Assembly: GCA_003448875.1 (NCBI GenBank) | Contig: DLXG01000227.1 | Coordinates: 1 to 12,643 of the forward strand | DNA from: Anaerolineaceae bacterium | GTDB lineage: Bacteria; Chloroflexota; Anaerolineae; Anaerolineales; Anaerolineaceae | Reading direction: 5' to 3' | DNA: 12,643 bases | Shown here: in pieces, positions 1 through 6,578 of the stretch | How positions within the stretch are numbered: position 1 is the stretch's first letter | How the letters are laid out: every line of letters begins with the position of its first letter | Made by a program: the position numbers and the translations under genes | The notes under the pieces: model-generated | Databases searched by the model: none | The model's input: only the letters and a program-made list of their open reading frames with translations | What the model was told of the DNA's origin: nothing

Positions 1-82
1 AGGTCGGGTTGTAGCGGTGCTTTTTACAGATTTCAACCGCTTCCCAGACCGCTTGCTTAAATTGACGTTCCAGTTCGTTCAT
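1..82 (-). CDS. Start of a small unknown gene (partial, runs off the left edge)
   Basis: The frame opens with ATG at 82-80 and stays open to the window edge, giving 27 residues that begin MNELERQFKQAVWEAVEIC. The ATG follows directly after the TGA of the HsdR remnant (stop 85-83, no gap), so the pair looks translationally coupled and part of one former operon. The N-terminus is charged and probably helical. It recalls small proteins of unknown function that I associate with restriction-modification loci, but this is a weak recollection and the piece is too short to assign. Function unknown. Confidence 0.5.
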   Translation of the reverse strand, partial: MNELERQFKQAVWEAVEICKKHRYNPT

Positions 83-238
83 TCAGGCAACCCCCTCTGC
101 CACCCATAACTCCGTCAGCAGGGCGGCCTGTTCCAGCACCGTTTGAGTAGCCTTCTCCTGCCGGTCAGGCGGGTAACCGTATCTTCGTAAAAGCCGCTTG
201 ACCATCACCCCTAGCTGCGAGCGCACGTTTTCGCGTAA
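83..238 (-). pseudogene. hsdR: C-terminal remnant of type I restriction enzyme subunit R
   Basis: The frame gives 51 residues starting [20 protein letters not shown] and continuing with [21 protein letters not shown], which matches the extreme C-terminus of type I restriction HsdR subunits (the helical region after the helicase/translocase domains). In the intact enzyme HsdR is the ATP-driven DNA translocase and nuclease of the HsdRMS complex. Here an in-frame TAA (241-239) sits immediately upstream of the first conserved residue, and nothing of the nuclease or helicase domains is present, so about 95% of the gene is missing. The break falls where the recombinase remnant begins. Recognition is by family pattern and is fairly secure; loss of function is directly visible. 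Confidence 0.75.
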
Positions 239-243
239 TTAAA

Positions 244-837
244 GTGCCCCCTCCTCCGAGACAAAGTCTGCCTTTCCTGAATTCCTCTCAAATCAAACAA
301 TTATTGGAATTCTGTGATGCTCAAGAAAAAGCAATCTTTCTTACGATCGTTGATAGCAGATTAAGAGGCCGGGAAGTTTGCAATCTAAAAACCGGAGATG
401 TACAGATTGAAAGTGGAATGATTCGCATCGTTCAGAGCAAGGGGAACAAAGATAGAATAGTATTTATTGGCCAAGCCACGATTAATACCCTTTTAGATTA
501 ATAGCCTGATTTCAATTTTCGGGAAAAGGGAAGCCCCTTTTCCAGATCCAGAAACGGAAAGCCTTTCAACGGAGACAGTATGCAAAGAATGTTTCTCCGG
601 CTTTCAAAACAATCAGGGATCAAAGTTACTCCTCACATGCTATGACGATCCTTTGCAACCCTCTCCTTGAAATTTGGGATGGATATGGTTAGCCTTCAAA
701 TGATCATGGGCTACGCCAGCATAGAAACAACCCGGCGATATGTTCAGTTATTAAGCGATGATCTTCAAAAGGCTCATCAAAAAGCAAGCCCTGTTGACCG
801 GTTAAACCTGAATAATTTCTCATTCGCTTCACAATAA
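244..837 (+). pseudogene. Decayed tyrosine recombinase (XerC/phage integrase catalytic domain)
   Basis: A single frame, interrupted only by stops (TAA TAG at 499-504, TGA at 643-645), carries the catalytic domain of a tyrosine recombinase, the enzymes that cut and rejoin DNA during integration or dimer resolution. Box I Arg lies in LRGREV (codon 41 from 244) and the beta-hairpin Lys in SKGNKDR. Box II reads HML-stop-RSFAT, so the TGA replaces the second catalytic Arg (CGA to TGA). The next motif reads MGYAS where MGHAS is usual, and the nucleophile Tyr survives in TTRRYVQL (739-741). The N-terminal core-binding domain is absent. There are no frameshifts, which suggests fairly recent decay by point mutation. 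The first segment could use GTG at 244, but this is more likely a truncation edge than a real start. Confidence 0.85.
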
Positions 838-967
838 AAACATTTTCATACGTTGATTCCATCGGCAGAATTTTACGTTTGCTTGCGGAGTAAAAGGCTG
901 CCGAACCCATCGAGGGATGATATTCGTGTTCTGCCGGATGTCCTATTCAAACTGGTTAGTGAACTTA

Positions 968-2035
968 TCAGCAATGGGTGTTGTGCTCGTGACGATGATG
1001 GATATCCGGCATGTGAGGATGTGCATGGATCAGTCTCTCATGGGTATGAAGATGAGAGTGCTTTCGAGGGGTTATCCCCTCATGTTCGTGTTCGTGATGA
1101 CCATCATCGTGAGTATGGGCATGTTCGTGAATCAGCACTTCATGAACATGTGGATGTTCATGCTCCTCATTTACTAACAATAACGCCCCGATCACCATCA
1201 ACGGCAGTGAAACGAAAAATAACCAGTCAGGTAATTCGCGGAATATTAGAATGGATAAAATGATGCCTGCAATCGGTGCTGTGCTGAATAAGGTACTGGT
1301 GCGAGCCGCCCCAAGTCCGCGCATTGCATGAATAAACAACACGATGCTTGCCCCATAGGATAATCCGCCCAGTACCAGAGCCTTCCAAACAACATCCCAC
1401 GCAGGAAGACGATTGCCCAAAACCAAAGCCATCCCAAAGGACAGACTTCCTGCCGCCAGTCCCTTTACAGTTACAATCGTAATGGGATCTTTAGCCGAAA
1501 TGTTGCGGGTGAAATTATTGTCCATCCCCCACAAAACGCAGGCAGCAAGAATACCTACCGCACCGAAGGAAAGACCCCATTCGGCCTGAGGGTTAATTGT
1601 CAGAATAACACTTCCAATGGTAATGAGTGCAATCGCCCATCCTGCACGACGGCTGATTGACTCTCCAAACACAAAAAAAGCAATCAAACTCGTGGCTACC
1701 CCTTCAAAATTTAAAAGCAAAGAAGCCGTAGCCGCAGGTGTGTTCTTCAAACTAACCAGTAAGATAATGGGAGCAGCAACCCCACCTGCTATGACCGCGC
1801 CCGCCAGCCATTTAAAATCGGATTTTTCAAGCCGGGCTTCATTGTTCCTTTGGCGGGTTATGTGTTGATATAGTTTCACCCCTAACAAACCAATACCACT
1901 GCCCAGATACAAAAAAGCCGCCAGCGGAAGGGGATCAATTTCACCCAGCAGATATTTTGCCAGAGGCGCACTCACCCCAAATAAAAGGGCAGCGGTTAAG
2001 GCTTGAATAATGGAGGGTATATGCTTTCGATTCAT
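968..2035 (-). CDS. DMT-superfamily (EamA) transporter with His-rich C-terminal tail
   Basis: The protein has 355 residues. Residues 1 to about 287 form the two-EamA-repeat membrane core of drug/metabolite transporters, with about ten hydrophobic helices starting at SIIQALTAALLFGVSAPLAK. From residue 288 a hydrophilic tail of 68 residues holds 24 His, in runs such as HEHPHVHE, HEHAHTHDDGHHEHEHE and HAHPHMPDIHHRHEH. Such tails bind divalent metals (Zn, Ni, Co, Cu), so a metal-linked transport or sensing role is inferred; the DMT fold alone does not give the substrate. The usual family length is about 290-300, so the tail is an added domain. The gene has a GGGAGG about 16 nt before the ATG, longer than ideal. 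It stands alone, 247 bp downstream of the aldo/keto reductase gene. Confidence 0.88.
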   Translation of the reverse strand: MNRKHIPSIIQALTAALLFGVSAPLAKYLLGEIDPLPLAAFLYLGSGIGLLGVKLYQHITRQRNNEARLEKSDFKWLAGAVIAGGVAAPIILLVSLKNTPAATASLLLNFEGVATSLIAFFVFGESISRRAGWAIALITIGSVILTINPQAEWGLSFGAVGILAACVLWGMDNNFTRNISAKDPITIVTVKGLAAGSLSFGMALVLGNRLPAWDVVWKALVLGGLSYGASIVLFIHAMRGLGAARTSTLFSTAPIAGIILSILIFRELPDWLFFVSLPLMVIGALLLVNEEHEHPHVHEVLIHEHAHTHDDGHHEHEHEGITPRKHSHLHTHERLIHAHPHMPDIHHRHEHNTHC

Positions 2036-2134
2036 AAAAATTTTTACGCACCCTCCCAGTCTGACTTATGCAAGAAAGCCATCGCTCTCATAGTGCAGCA
2101 TACCACTTATTAGAAGGCTCAATACTTTGACTAA

Positions 2135-2243
2135 GAAATTAAATCCGCTTCGTGACGACGCGGCGGTCAGGCACTATTGTACAATCCCTACCGCCCTTCC
2201 CAAAGCATTCGTTGGGTAGGGGAAGTATTGCGGATTTAAATTC
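2135..2243. repeat. 109-bp element with 14-bp terminal inverted repeats and inner stem
   Basis: The left arm GAAATTAAATCCGC (2135-2148) and the right arm GCGGATTTAAATTC (2230-2243) are inverted repeats with one mismatch. Inside lie a second inverted pair, CCCTACC (2186-2192) and GGTAGGG (2215-2221), and a perfect palindrome ATTGTACAAT (2176-2185). It occupies the middle of the 247-bp gap between the aldo/keto reductase stop and the transporter start, which holds no other gene. It could be a small non-autonomous mobile repeat (MITE/REP-like), a structured RNA, or a long 3' hairpin of the reductase transcript. No target-site duplication is evident. Confidence 0.5.
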
Positions 2244-2282
2244 TATCAGGTTTTGAACTTCAACAATGGTGCTTGGTTTTAA

Positions 2283-3200
2283 TCACGGCAGCGTATAACC
2301 GGCTGCCAGAAAGATCTCATACCACTCTTCCCGGGTGAGATTCACCTCAGCGGCTTTCAGGCTATCCTTCAACCGTTGCAGATTAGTGGTGCCGATCACC
2401 GGCTGCATTTTAGCCGGGTGACGCAGCAGCCACGCAATCGCTATGGTAGTGTTGGTTACGCCGTATCGCGCGGCAATTTCATCCATTTTTGCATTGAGGG
2501 TCGGGAACTTTTCATTCCCCACAAATACGCCCTCAAAGAAACCGTACAGGAAAGGCGACCACGGCTGGATGGTGATCTCATGCAGGCGGCAGTAATCCAG
2601 CACACTGCCATCCCGATCAATTGCCGCATCGGTTAGCATGTTGACGTGCATCCCATTCGCAATCATGTTGGCGTGCATAATGCTCAACTGTAACTGATTG
2701 GCAAGGATCGGCTGTTTGACATACTTTTTTAACAACTCAATCTGCATCGGCTTGTGATTGGATACCCCAAAGTGCTTCACTTTGCCAGTGGATTGGAGGA
2801 TATCGAACGCCTCCGCCACCTCTTCGGGTTCTACCAGCGCATCCGGGCGGTGCAGCAGCAACACATCCAGATAATCGGTACGCAAACGTTTGAGGCTGCC
2901 ATCCACAGCGTTGAGGATATGCTCTTTGGAAAAATCATACCGCCCTTCACGAATGCCGCATTTGGATTGTAAGATGATCTTCTCGCGCACATCATCATTC
3001 ATGTGAACGGCTTTTGCGAAGATTTCTTCGCAGGCTCCCCCGCCGTAAATATCGGCATGATCAAAAAAGTTAGCGCCGAGCTCCAGTGCGGTCTGAACGA
3101 ACTGCTCGGCCTGTTTGGGCTGGAGTTGATTGATGCGCATACAGCCAACGGCTACCACCGGTACTTCCAGATCACTGGTACCTAATTTGATTTTTCTCAT
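2283..3200 (-). CDS. Aldo/keto reductase, YdhF-like
   Basis: A 305-residue NADPH-dependent (family expectation) oxidoreductase with a TIM-barrel fold that reduces aldehydes or ketones in the cytosol; the substrate is not predictable. The catalytic tetrad is complete: Asp47 and Tyr52 in FFDHADIYGGG, Lys80 in LQSKCG, His117 in LLLHRPD. GVSNHK (145-150) and the C-terminal cofactor region (PVIGTTNLQRL) are typical, and the length is normal. The pattern FFDHADIYGGGACEEIF plus QLQLSIMHANMI is that of the YdhF subgroup. The start is well placed: GGAGG lies 6 nt before the ATG, and a promoter-like pair lies just upstream. It appears monocistronic. Confidence 0.92.
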   Translation of the reverse strand: MRKIKLGTSDLEVPVVAVGCMRINQLQPKQAEQFVQTALELGANFFDHADIYGGGACEEIFAKAVHMNDDVREKIILQSKCGIREGRYDFSKEHILNAVDGSLKRLRTDYLDVLLLHRPDALVEPEEVAEAFDILQSTGKVKHFGVSNHKPMQIELLKKYVKQPILANQLQLSIMHANMIANGMHVNMLTDAAIDRDGSVLDYCRLHEITIQPWSPFLYGFFEGVFVGNEKFPTLNAKMDEIAARYGVTNTTIAIAWLLRHPAKMQPVIGTTNLQRLKDSLKAAEVNLTREEWYEIFLAAGYTLP

Positions 3201-3221
3201 TCCGCACCTCCTGATTTTTAT

Positions 3222-3250
3222 CTTTTACGAAGATTGGCTAATCGAATCAA
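3222..3250 (-). promoter_or_regulatory. Putative sigma70 promoter of the aldo/keto reductase gene
   Basis: On the minus strand, TTGATT (3250-3245) and TAAAAG (3227-3222) are separated by 17 bp, about 22 bp before the start codon, in the 128-bp gap after the upstream gene. The match is moderate, and spacing and position are the main support. Confidence 0.4.
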
Positions 3251-3328
3251 TTCGAGGCAGTTTAAGCACAGAAATCCTCTTGTCTTTGGCTAATCCATGT
3301 GATCCCATTGTAATTCAAAAACATATCC

Positions 3329-4018
3329 TTAAACCACTCTTTTTGTCTGAAGCACCTCGTAAATTTCCATTGCCCGCCTGACGCTCTGGCTGATCTTTGA
3401 CAGGTCGTTTTTGACAAAGAACATTCCATAATCCTCAAACACGAACATATCCCCTTCAGCAAGGACACTGAAAAGCTGACTTCTGGAAAAATAATCCGCC
3501 ATCTGGTCATTGAAAAACTGTTCGAGGCTGTCTGCATCCTCGGAAACGAGGAAATACTTTTCAACAAATTCTGGAAAAGCGGGAAATTCAACCTTCTCCC
3601 CCGCAGTGGCAACAGCCCGCTCAATAACCTTATTTCCCAACCCGCCCAATCCGAACTGTTTGGAGTCGATTTTCGGAAAGATTCTGAATTGTGGTAAGGA
3701 AAGGTTGGAAGAGAGAACCGCTATTCCCCTCGGTGTAACCACCCCATCCGGATCATCCAGAGCGAAAATATACATGGAAGCGTCAGGCAAACGGCGTTGG
3801 AACACCTCGCGCAGAATCACATTCGGGTTGCGATACAGTTGAGCAAGCCTTCTTTCAAGTGTTTTATCAGGAGCAATCGCTGTAAAACCTAAGCTTTGCA
3901 GCATCTCCTGTCCTTTATTCCTGCCCCTCTTGAAAATGAACAGATATAAAATGACGCCAAAAATAATGATCAGCAAAGCAACAATGGGCATCAGTGTTCC
4001 GGTTGATTCGCCGTTCAT
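3329..4018 (-). CDS. Membrane-anchored protein of unknown function
   Basis: A 229-residue protein with one N-terminal hydrophobic segment (about residues 9-29, PIVALLIIIFGVILYLFIF) followed by a basic stop-transfer FKRGRNKG, then a soluble domain of about 195 residues. The topology suggests a single-pass inner-membrane protein with the C-terminal domain in the cytosol, by the positive-inside rule. The domain mixes beta strands and helices (for example VVTPRGIAVLSSN, KYFLVSEDADSLEQFFND); I recognise no family or catalytic motif. GGAGG lies 6 nt before the ATG. It starts 16 nt after the stop of the lipoprotein gene, so the two are probably co-transcribed and may act together at the cell envelope. 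Confidence 0.75.
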   Translation of the reverse strand: MNGESTGTLMPIVALLIIIFGVILYLFIFKRGRNKGQEMLQSLGFTAIAPDKTLERRLAQLYRNPNVILREVFQRRLPDASMYIFALDDPDGVVTPRGIAVLSSNLSLPQFRIFPKIDSKQFGLGGLGNKVIERAVATAGEKVEFPAFPEFVEKYFLVSEDADSLEQFFNDQMADYFSRSQLFSVLAEGDMFVFEDYGMFFVKNDLSKISQSVRRAMEIYEVLQTKRVV

Positions 4019-4034
4019 GGTGGCCTCCCTATTC

Positions 4035-4769
4035 TCAATCCTGATCTAAAACCAGCACTCCAAAATCATAACAGGCGTCTCTCGTAAAAACCGCTTCCCG
4101 ATTGATCACCTCAATTTCCCCTTCCGGCGTGACCAATACATCCACCGCATAGATGGTATCGGTCACACAACCCATGCGGCGATCCGAGTCAAACAGGTGG
4201 ACAACATAACCTGCCGGAGTCTCTTCAACATAAGTTTCTTCAATCACATCTACCAGATATTTGACATTGGCATTGGGATCAAGTGAATACTCGGCCCACA
4301 AGGAAGTCATCCCCATGGCGTAACTCAGTGCCTCTTCAGCCGATTCAACCGGCGCAAAAATTTCCCGGAATTCAGATTGTTTGATGATCAGTCGGTATTC
4401 ATCTTTGAGAAAGACCACAAAACTGCGGAATCGAGAGTCCAGACCCGGCGGCCGGCGAAAATATGCCGGATCGGGAGGCTCGTCACCCTGATGGATACAC
4501 TCCCCAATGGGATACGGCGGATTCAAGCCGCCGGAATAAAAATGCGGGGCAGCGATTTCATCACAACCCAGTGCAATCAATTCTGCACAGTCTTCTTTCA
4601 ACACTCCACTGCAACCCGATTCCGCCAGTCTTTTGCCACTTATGGCCCAATCAACCGGGGGGTGGTCAATTACTTTCACTTTCGGCGACGGGGTGGAATC
4701 AGAAAAGCGATCACAGCCGCACAGTGATAGCGACAGCAGGATCAGCAAAATTTGAAAATGCTTGAACAT
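4035..4769 (-). CDS. Putative lipoprotein of unknown function
   Basis: A 244-residue protein. The N-terminus is a lipoprotein signal: MFKHF, then ILLILLSLSLCGC, with the likely lipidated Cys at residue 19 (lipobox L-C-G-C), then the acidic CDRFSDS, so it should be anchored on the outer face of the cytoplasmic membrane. The mature part contains several Cys residues (for example SGCSGVLKEDCAELIALGC and RRMGC...RDACYDF) that could form disulphides. I recognise no domain. The start is fixed mainly by the signal peptide; no strong ribosome binding site precedes it. It leads a two-gene unit with the membrane protein 16 nt downstream. Confidence 0.75.
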   Translation of the reverse strand: MFKHFQILLILLSLSLCGCDRFSDSTPSPKVKVIDHPPVDWAISGKRLAESGCSGVLKEDCAELIALGCDEIAAPHFYSGGLNPPYPIGECIHQGDEPPDPAYFRRPPGLDSRFRSFVVFLKDEYRLIIKQSEFREIFAPVESAEEALSYAMGMTSLWAEYSLDPNANVKYLVDVIEETYVEETPAGYVVHLFDSDRRMGCVTDTIYAVDVLVTPEGEIEVINREAVFTRDACYDFGVLVLDQD

Positions 4770-4818
4770 GATTTTGTTTTAGAAGGGCGGGAAAAAAACA
4801 GGAAATCTAATTCATCAT

Positions 4819-4846
4819 ATCATACTTGCCCGAGAGGTGGGATCAA
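4819..4846 (-). promoter_or_regulatory. Putative sigma70 promoter of the lipoprotein operon
   Basis: On the minus strand, TTGATC (4846-4841) and TATGAT (4824-4819) are 16 bp apart, about 50 bp before the lipoprotein start. TATGAT matches the -10 consensus in five of six positions. It lies in the 115-bp gap after the SnoaL-like gene. Confidence 0.45.
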
Positions 4847-4884
4847 CTCCATTGGTTTAAATCAAATGTTAACAAACCCCCGAA

Positions 4885-5259
4885 TTATCCTTTGACATAC
4901 GATAATTTCTCGCTAATCTTCCCGCCCCTCACACGGTATACATCCACCCCACGCACATGCCCGCTGCTTCCCTGCTCATCCACCCAGAAGTATTTCCAAC
5001 GCATCACACAGCGCTCGCCCATGCCGAAAATTTCTTCCACCTCTATCCGCGCCTGGGGAGACTGCTTGAAGAATTCTTCCCAAAAGCGCTGCACCGTTTC
5101 TTTACCTTTGTAGGCCGTGCCGTCTGGGGCAGGCGTTGTGTTTTCGAACAAGCAGTCCTCACTCATCATTTGCATCATAGCCGGCACATCGTGCCGGTTG
5201 AGGGCCTCGTTGAATGCCAGCACCACCCGCATGGCAGTTTCAATTTTCTCCAGTTTCAT
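4885..5259 (-). CDS. SnoaL/NTF2-like small protein
   Basis: About 124 residues from the preferred ATG at 5259. The pattern is that of the NTF2/SnoaL superfamily: an N-terminal helix with VVLAFNEALNRHDVPAMMQMMSEDCLFEN, then YKGKETVQRFWEEFF, then beta strands (RCVMRWKYFWV, VRGVDVYRVRGGKISEKLSYV). Such cone-shaped proteins hold small hydrophobic molecules in a pocket and act as cyclases, isomerases or binding proteins; polyketide cyclase-like annotations are common but not specific. An earlier ATG at 5265 directly touches the GGAGG (5266-5270), while the ATG at 5259 has 6-nt spacing, so the latter is chosen. It follows the NTPase gene by 34 bp and is probably the last gene of the padR unit. Confidence 0.85.
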   Translation of the reverse strand: MKLEKIETAMRVVLAFNEALNRHDVPAMMQMMSEDCLFENTTPAPDGTAYKGKETVQRFWEEFFKQSPQARIEVEEIFGMGERCVMRWKYFWVDEQGSSGHVRGVDVYRVRGGKISEKLSYVKG

Positions 5260-5293
5260 GGTCATCCTCCCGCGACGATGCCCTGCTTTTACC

Positions 5294-5791
5294 TTATTGT
5301 ATCGTATGGCGCACGGTGATTACAGCCTGCGGCTGCCATTTTTCGGCAATTGGCAAAAGTGAAGGGCGCACGACCACCACTGCCAGCCGATAGGCCCGTG
5401 AGGCAATTGCCTCCATCGCAGCCACCCAGCCCCGTCCCTGCAACAATTCCAGGGGGCCGACCTCGTCCACGATCAACAGGTCGCACGGCAGCGCCTGCTG
5501 AAAAACTGTGTTGCCCCATCTGATCGTATCCGTTTCAAAAAGCCATTCGCGGGTGTGAATCAGGGCGCTATCCTCCGTTTGACGGCGGGTTGCCAGCCGC
5601 CGGCGTTCGCCGCTGCGCACATCCACCGCCTCAATGGCTACTTTTTGCCCGTTCTCAAATACCGCCGGGCTGAGAATGCCGGCGGCATCCCAGCCAGCCT
5701 GCCGGGCCAACGCCAAAAACTGCTGGCACCAGCGTGTTTTTCCGGCCCCAAACTCCCCTGTGATGATCCACAAATCACCCGCCATGCTCAT
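5294..5791 (-). CDS. P-loop NTPase, THEP1/NTPase_1-like
   Basis: A 165-residue cytosolic P-loop protein. Walker A is GEFGAGKT (residues 12-19) and Walker B is LLIVDEVGPLEL (105-116), the latter characteristic of the THEP1-type nucleoside-triphosphatase family (NTPase_1), whose members hydrolyse ATP, GTP and other NTPs; their cellular role is poorly known. The C-terminal region (YRLAVVVVRPSLLPIAEKW) also fits. The length is near the family norm of about 170-180. The start is uncertain between Met1 and Met3 (MSMAG), neither with a strong ribosome binding site. It lies 41 bp after padR and 34 bp before the SnoaL-like gene, so it is probably under PadR control. Confidence 0.85.
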   Translation of the reverse strand: MSMAGDLWIITGEFGAGKTRWCQQFLALARQAGWDAAGILSPAVFENGQKVAIEAVDVRSGERRRLATRRQTEDSALIHTREWLFETDTIRWGNTVFQQALPCDLLIVDEVGPLELLQGRGWVAAMEAIASRAYRLAVVVVRPSLLPIAEKWQPQAVITVRHTIQ

Positions 5792-5832
5792 TAATCCACA
5801 TCAGGTGGCGCCGAATCTCAAAGCACTTAAAT

Positions 5833-6381
5833 TCAACTAAAAAAAGTTTTATCAAACCACTCCAGTAAAGCCTGGATCTGATTCAGGCGGATTTCGCAGG
5901 CCATCCGGTTGAAGGGTTGATTTTCGGGAATGAGATAAAACTGTGTCTGCAAGCGCTGCAATCCCTCCAGCAGAACGCTTCGTTGACGGGCAAGCACATC
6001 TTCGACCAGTTCGGGACGGATGCGGTTTAACACATACATCCGCGCCGGCAGGTCTAAACGAACCACCTGCACACTGCACGGGCTGGGGGTAGCCAACCAC
6101 TCATTAGCCTGTGTGCGACCGGCTTCGGTCAATTCAAACACACGCCGCGGCAGGCCGCGCTTGGAAGCCGTTAGTGTCCCACTAACCATACCGCGTGCTT
6201 CCAGCCGCCTCAGGGTTGCATATAACTGGCTCTGGCTCAACCGCCAGATTTGATTCAATTCCTGCTTTAGAATTCGGTTGAGCTGATAACCATCGCGCGG
6301 CCCTTCCAGCAGCAGCGCCAGCAGCAAATTTTCGGGAGTAACCAAACGAGATTGAACAGAAGATCTGGCAGCCGATTCCAT
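5833..6381 (-). CDS. PadR-family transcriptional regulator
   Basis: A winged-helix DNA-binding protein of about 182 residues. The N-terminal domain (LLLALLLEGPRDGYQLNRILKQ, then WRLSQSQLYATLRRLEARGMVSG and the wing RRVFELTEAGR) is a clear PadR signature. The C-terminal part (VRLDLPARMYVLNR..., ending LEWFDKTFF) is the helical dimerisation domain. PadR proteins usually repress their own gene and neighbours, and release DNA on binding a small ligand. A TTG at 6393 could extend the protein by four residues, but the -10 box (6404-6399) puts the transcript start near 6392, so ATG at 6381 is more likely. The downstream NTPase and SnoaL-like genes follow closely. The ligand is unknown; a SnoaL pocket protein in the same unit hints at a small hydrophobic compound. 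Confidence 0.9.
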   Translation of the reverse strand: MESAARSSVQSRLVTPENLLLALLLEGPRDGYQLNRILKQELNQIWRLSQSQLYATLRRLEARGMVSGTLTASKRGLPRRVFELTEAGRTQANEWLATPSPCSVQVVRLDLPARMYVLNRIRPELVEDVLARQRSVLLEGLQRLQTQFYLIPENQPFNRMACEIRLNQIQALLEWFDKTFFS

Positions 6382-6400
6382 ATACTCACTCAATCAGTAT
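6382..6400. promoter_or_regulatory. Candidate PadR operator (palindrome)
   Basis: The 19-bp sequence ATACTCACTCAATCAGTAT has perfect 5-bp outer arms (ATACT/AGTAT) and seven of nine symmetric pairs. It overlaps the -10 box and the predicted transcript start of padR and abuts its ATG, the expected place for an autorepressor site. Confidence 0.5.
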
Positions 6401-6427
6401 TATAAAACTACCCTCCCAGATCAACAA
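6399..6427 (-). promoter_or_regulatory. Putative sigma70 promoter of the padR operon
   Basis: On the minus strand, a consensus -10 TATAAT (6404-6399) lies 17 bp after TTGTTG (6427-6422). The -10 overlaps the palindrome, which supports negative autoregulation. The predicted leader to ATG 6381 is only about 11 nt. Confidence 0.55.
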
Positions 6428-6486
6428 GATGCTGGACTCACCCCCTTAAAATGACATTCGACACCCCCGCATTACGCCATCTCCAC

Positions 6487-6515
6487 ATTACTTGTTAAGA
6501 ATACTGTGCTAGAAT
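6487..6515 (+). promoter_or_regulatory. Putative extended -10 promoter of the SRPBCC-like gene
   Basis: TGC precedes TAGAAT (6510-6515), an extended -10 that matches TATAAT in five of six positions; a weak -35, ATTACT (6487-6492), is 17 bp upstream. It diverges from the padR promoter, giving a predicted leader of about 55 nt. Confidence 0.45.
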
Positions 6516-6578
6516 GATAAATAATCTTTACACTTTTAATCCCAATTCTTTCGGATTTCAGATTTGGGGGGGTGAAGG

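Noticed and set aside
968..1170. CRISPR-like or tandem DNA repeat suggested by repeated CATG/ATG patterns
   Set aside because: The periodicity comes from His/Glu codon runs; no constant repeat and spacer units.
853..1263. Plus-strand frame opposite the His-rich tail of the DMT transporter
   Set aside because: It is the complement of the His/Glu codon runs; the minus-strand frame has a complete transporter core.
6391..6393. TTG as the padR start codon
   Set aside because: It coincides with the predicted transcript start and the palindrome; ATG at 6381 fits the promoter better.
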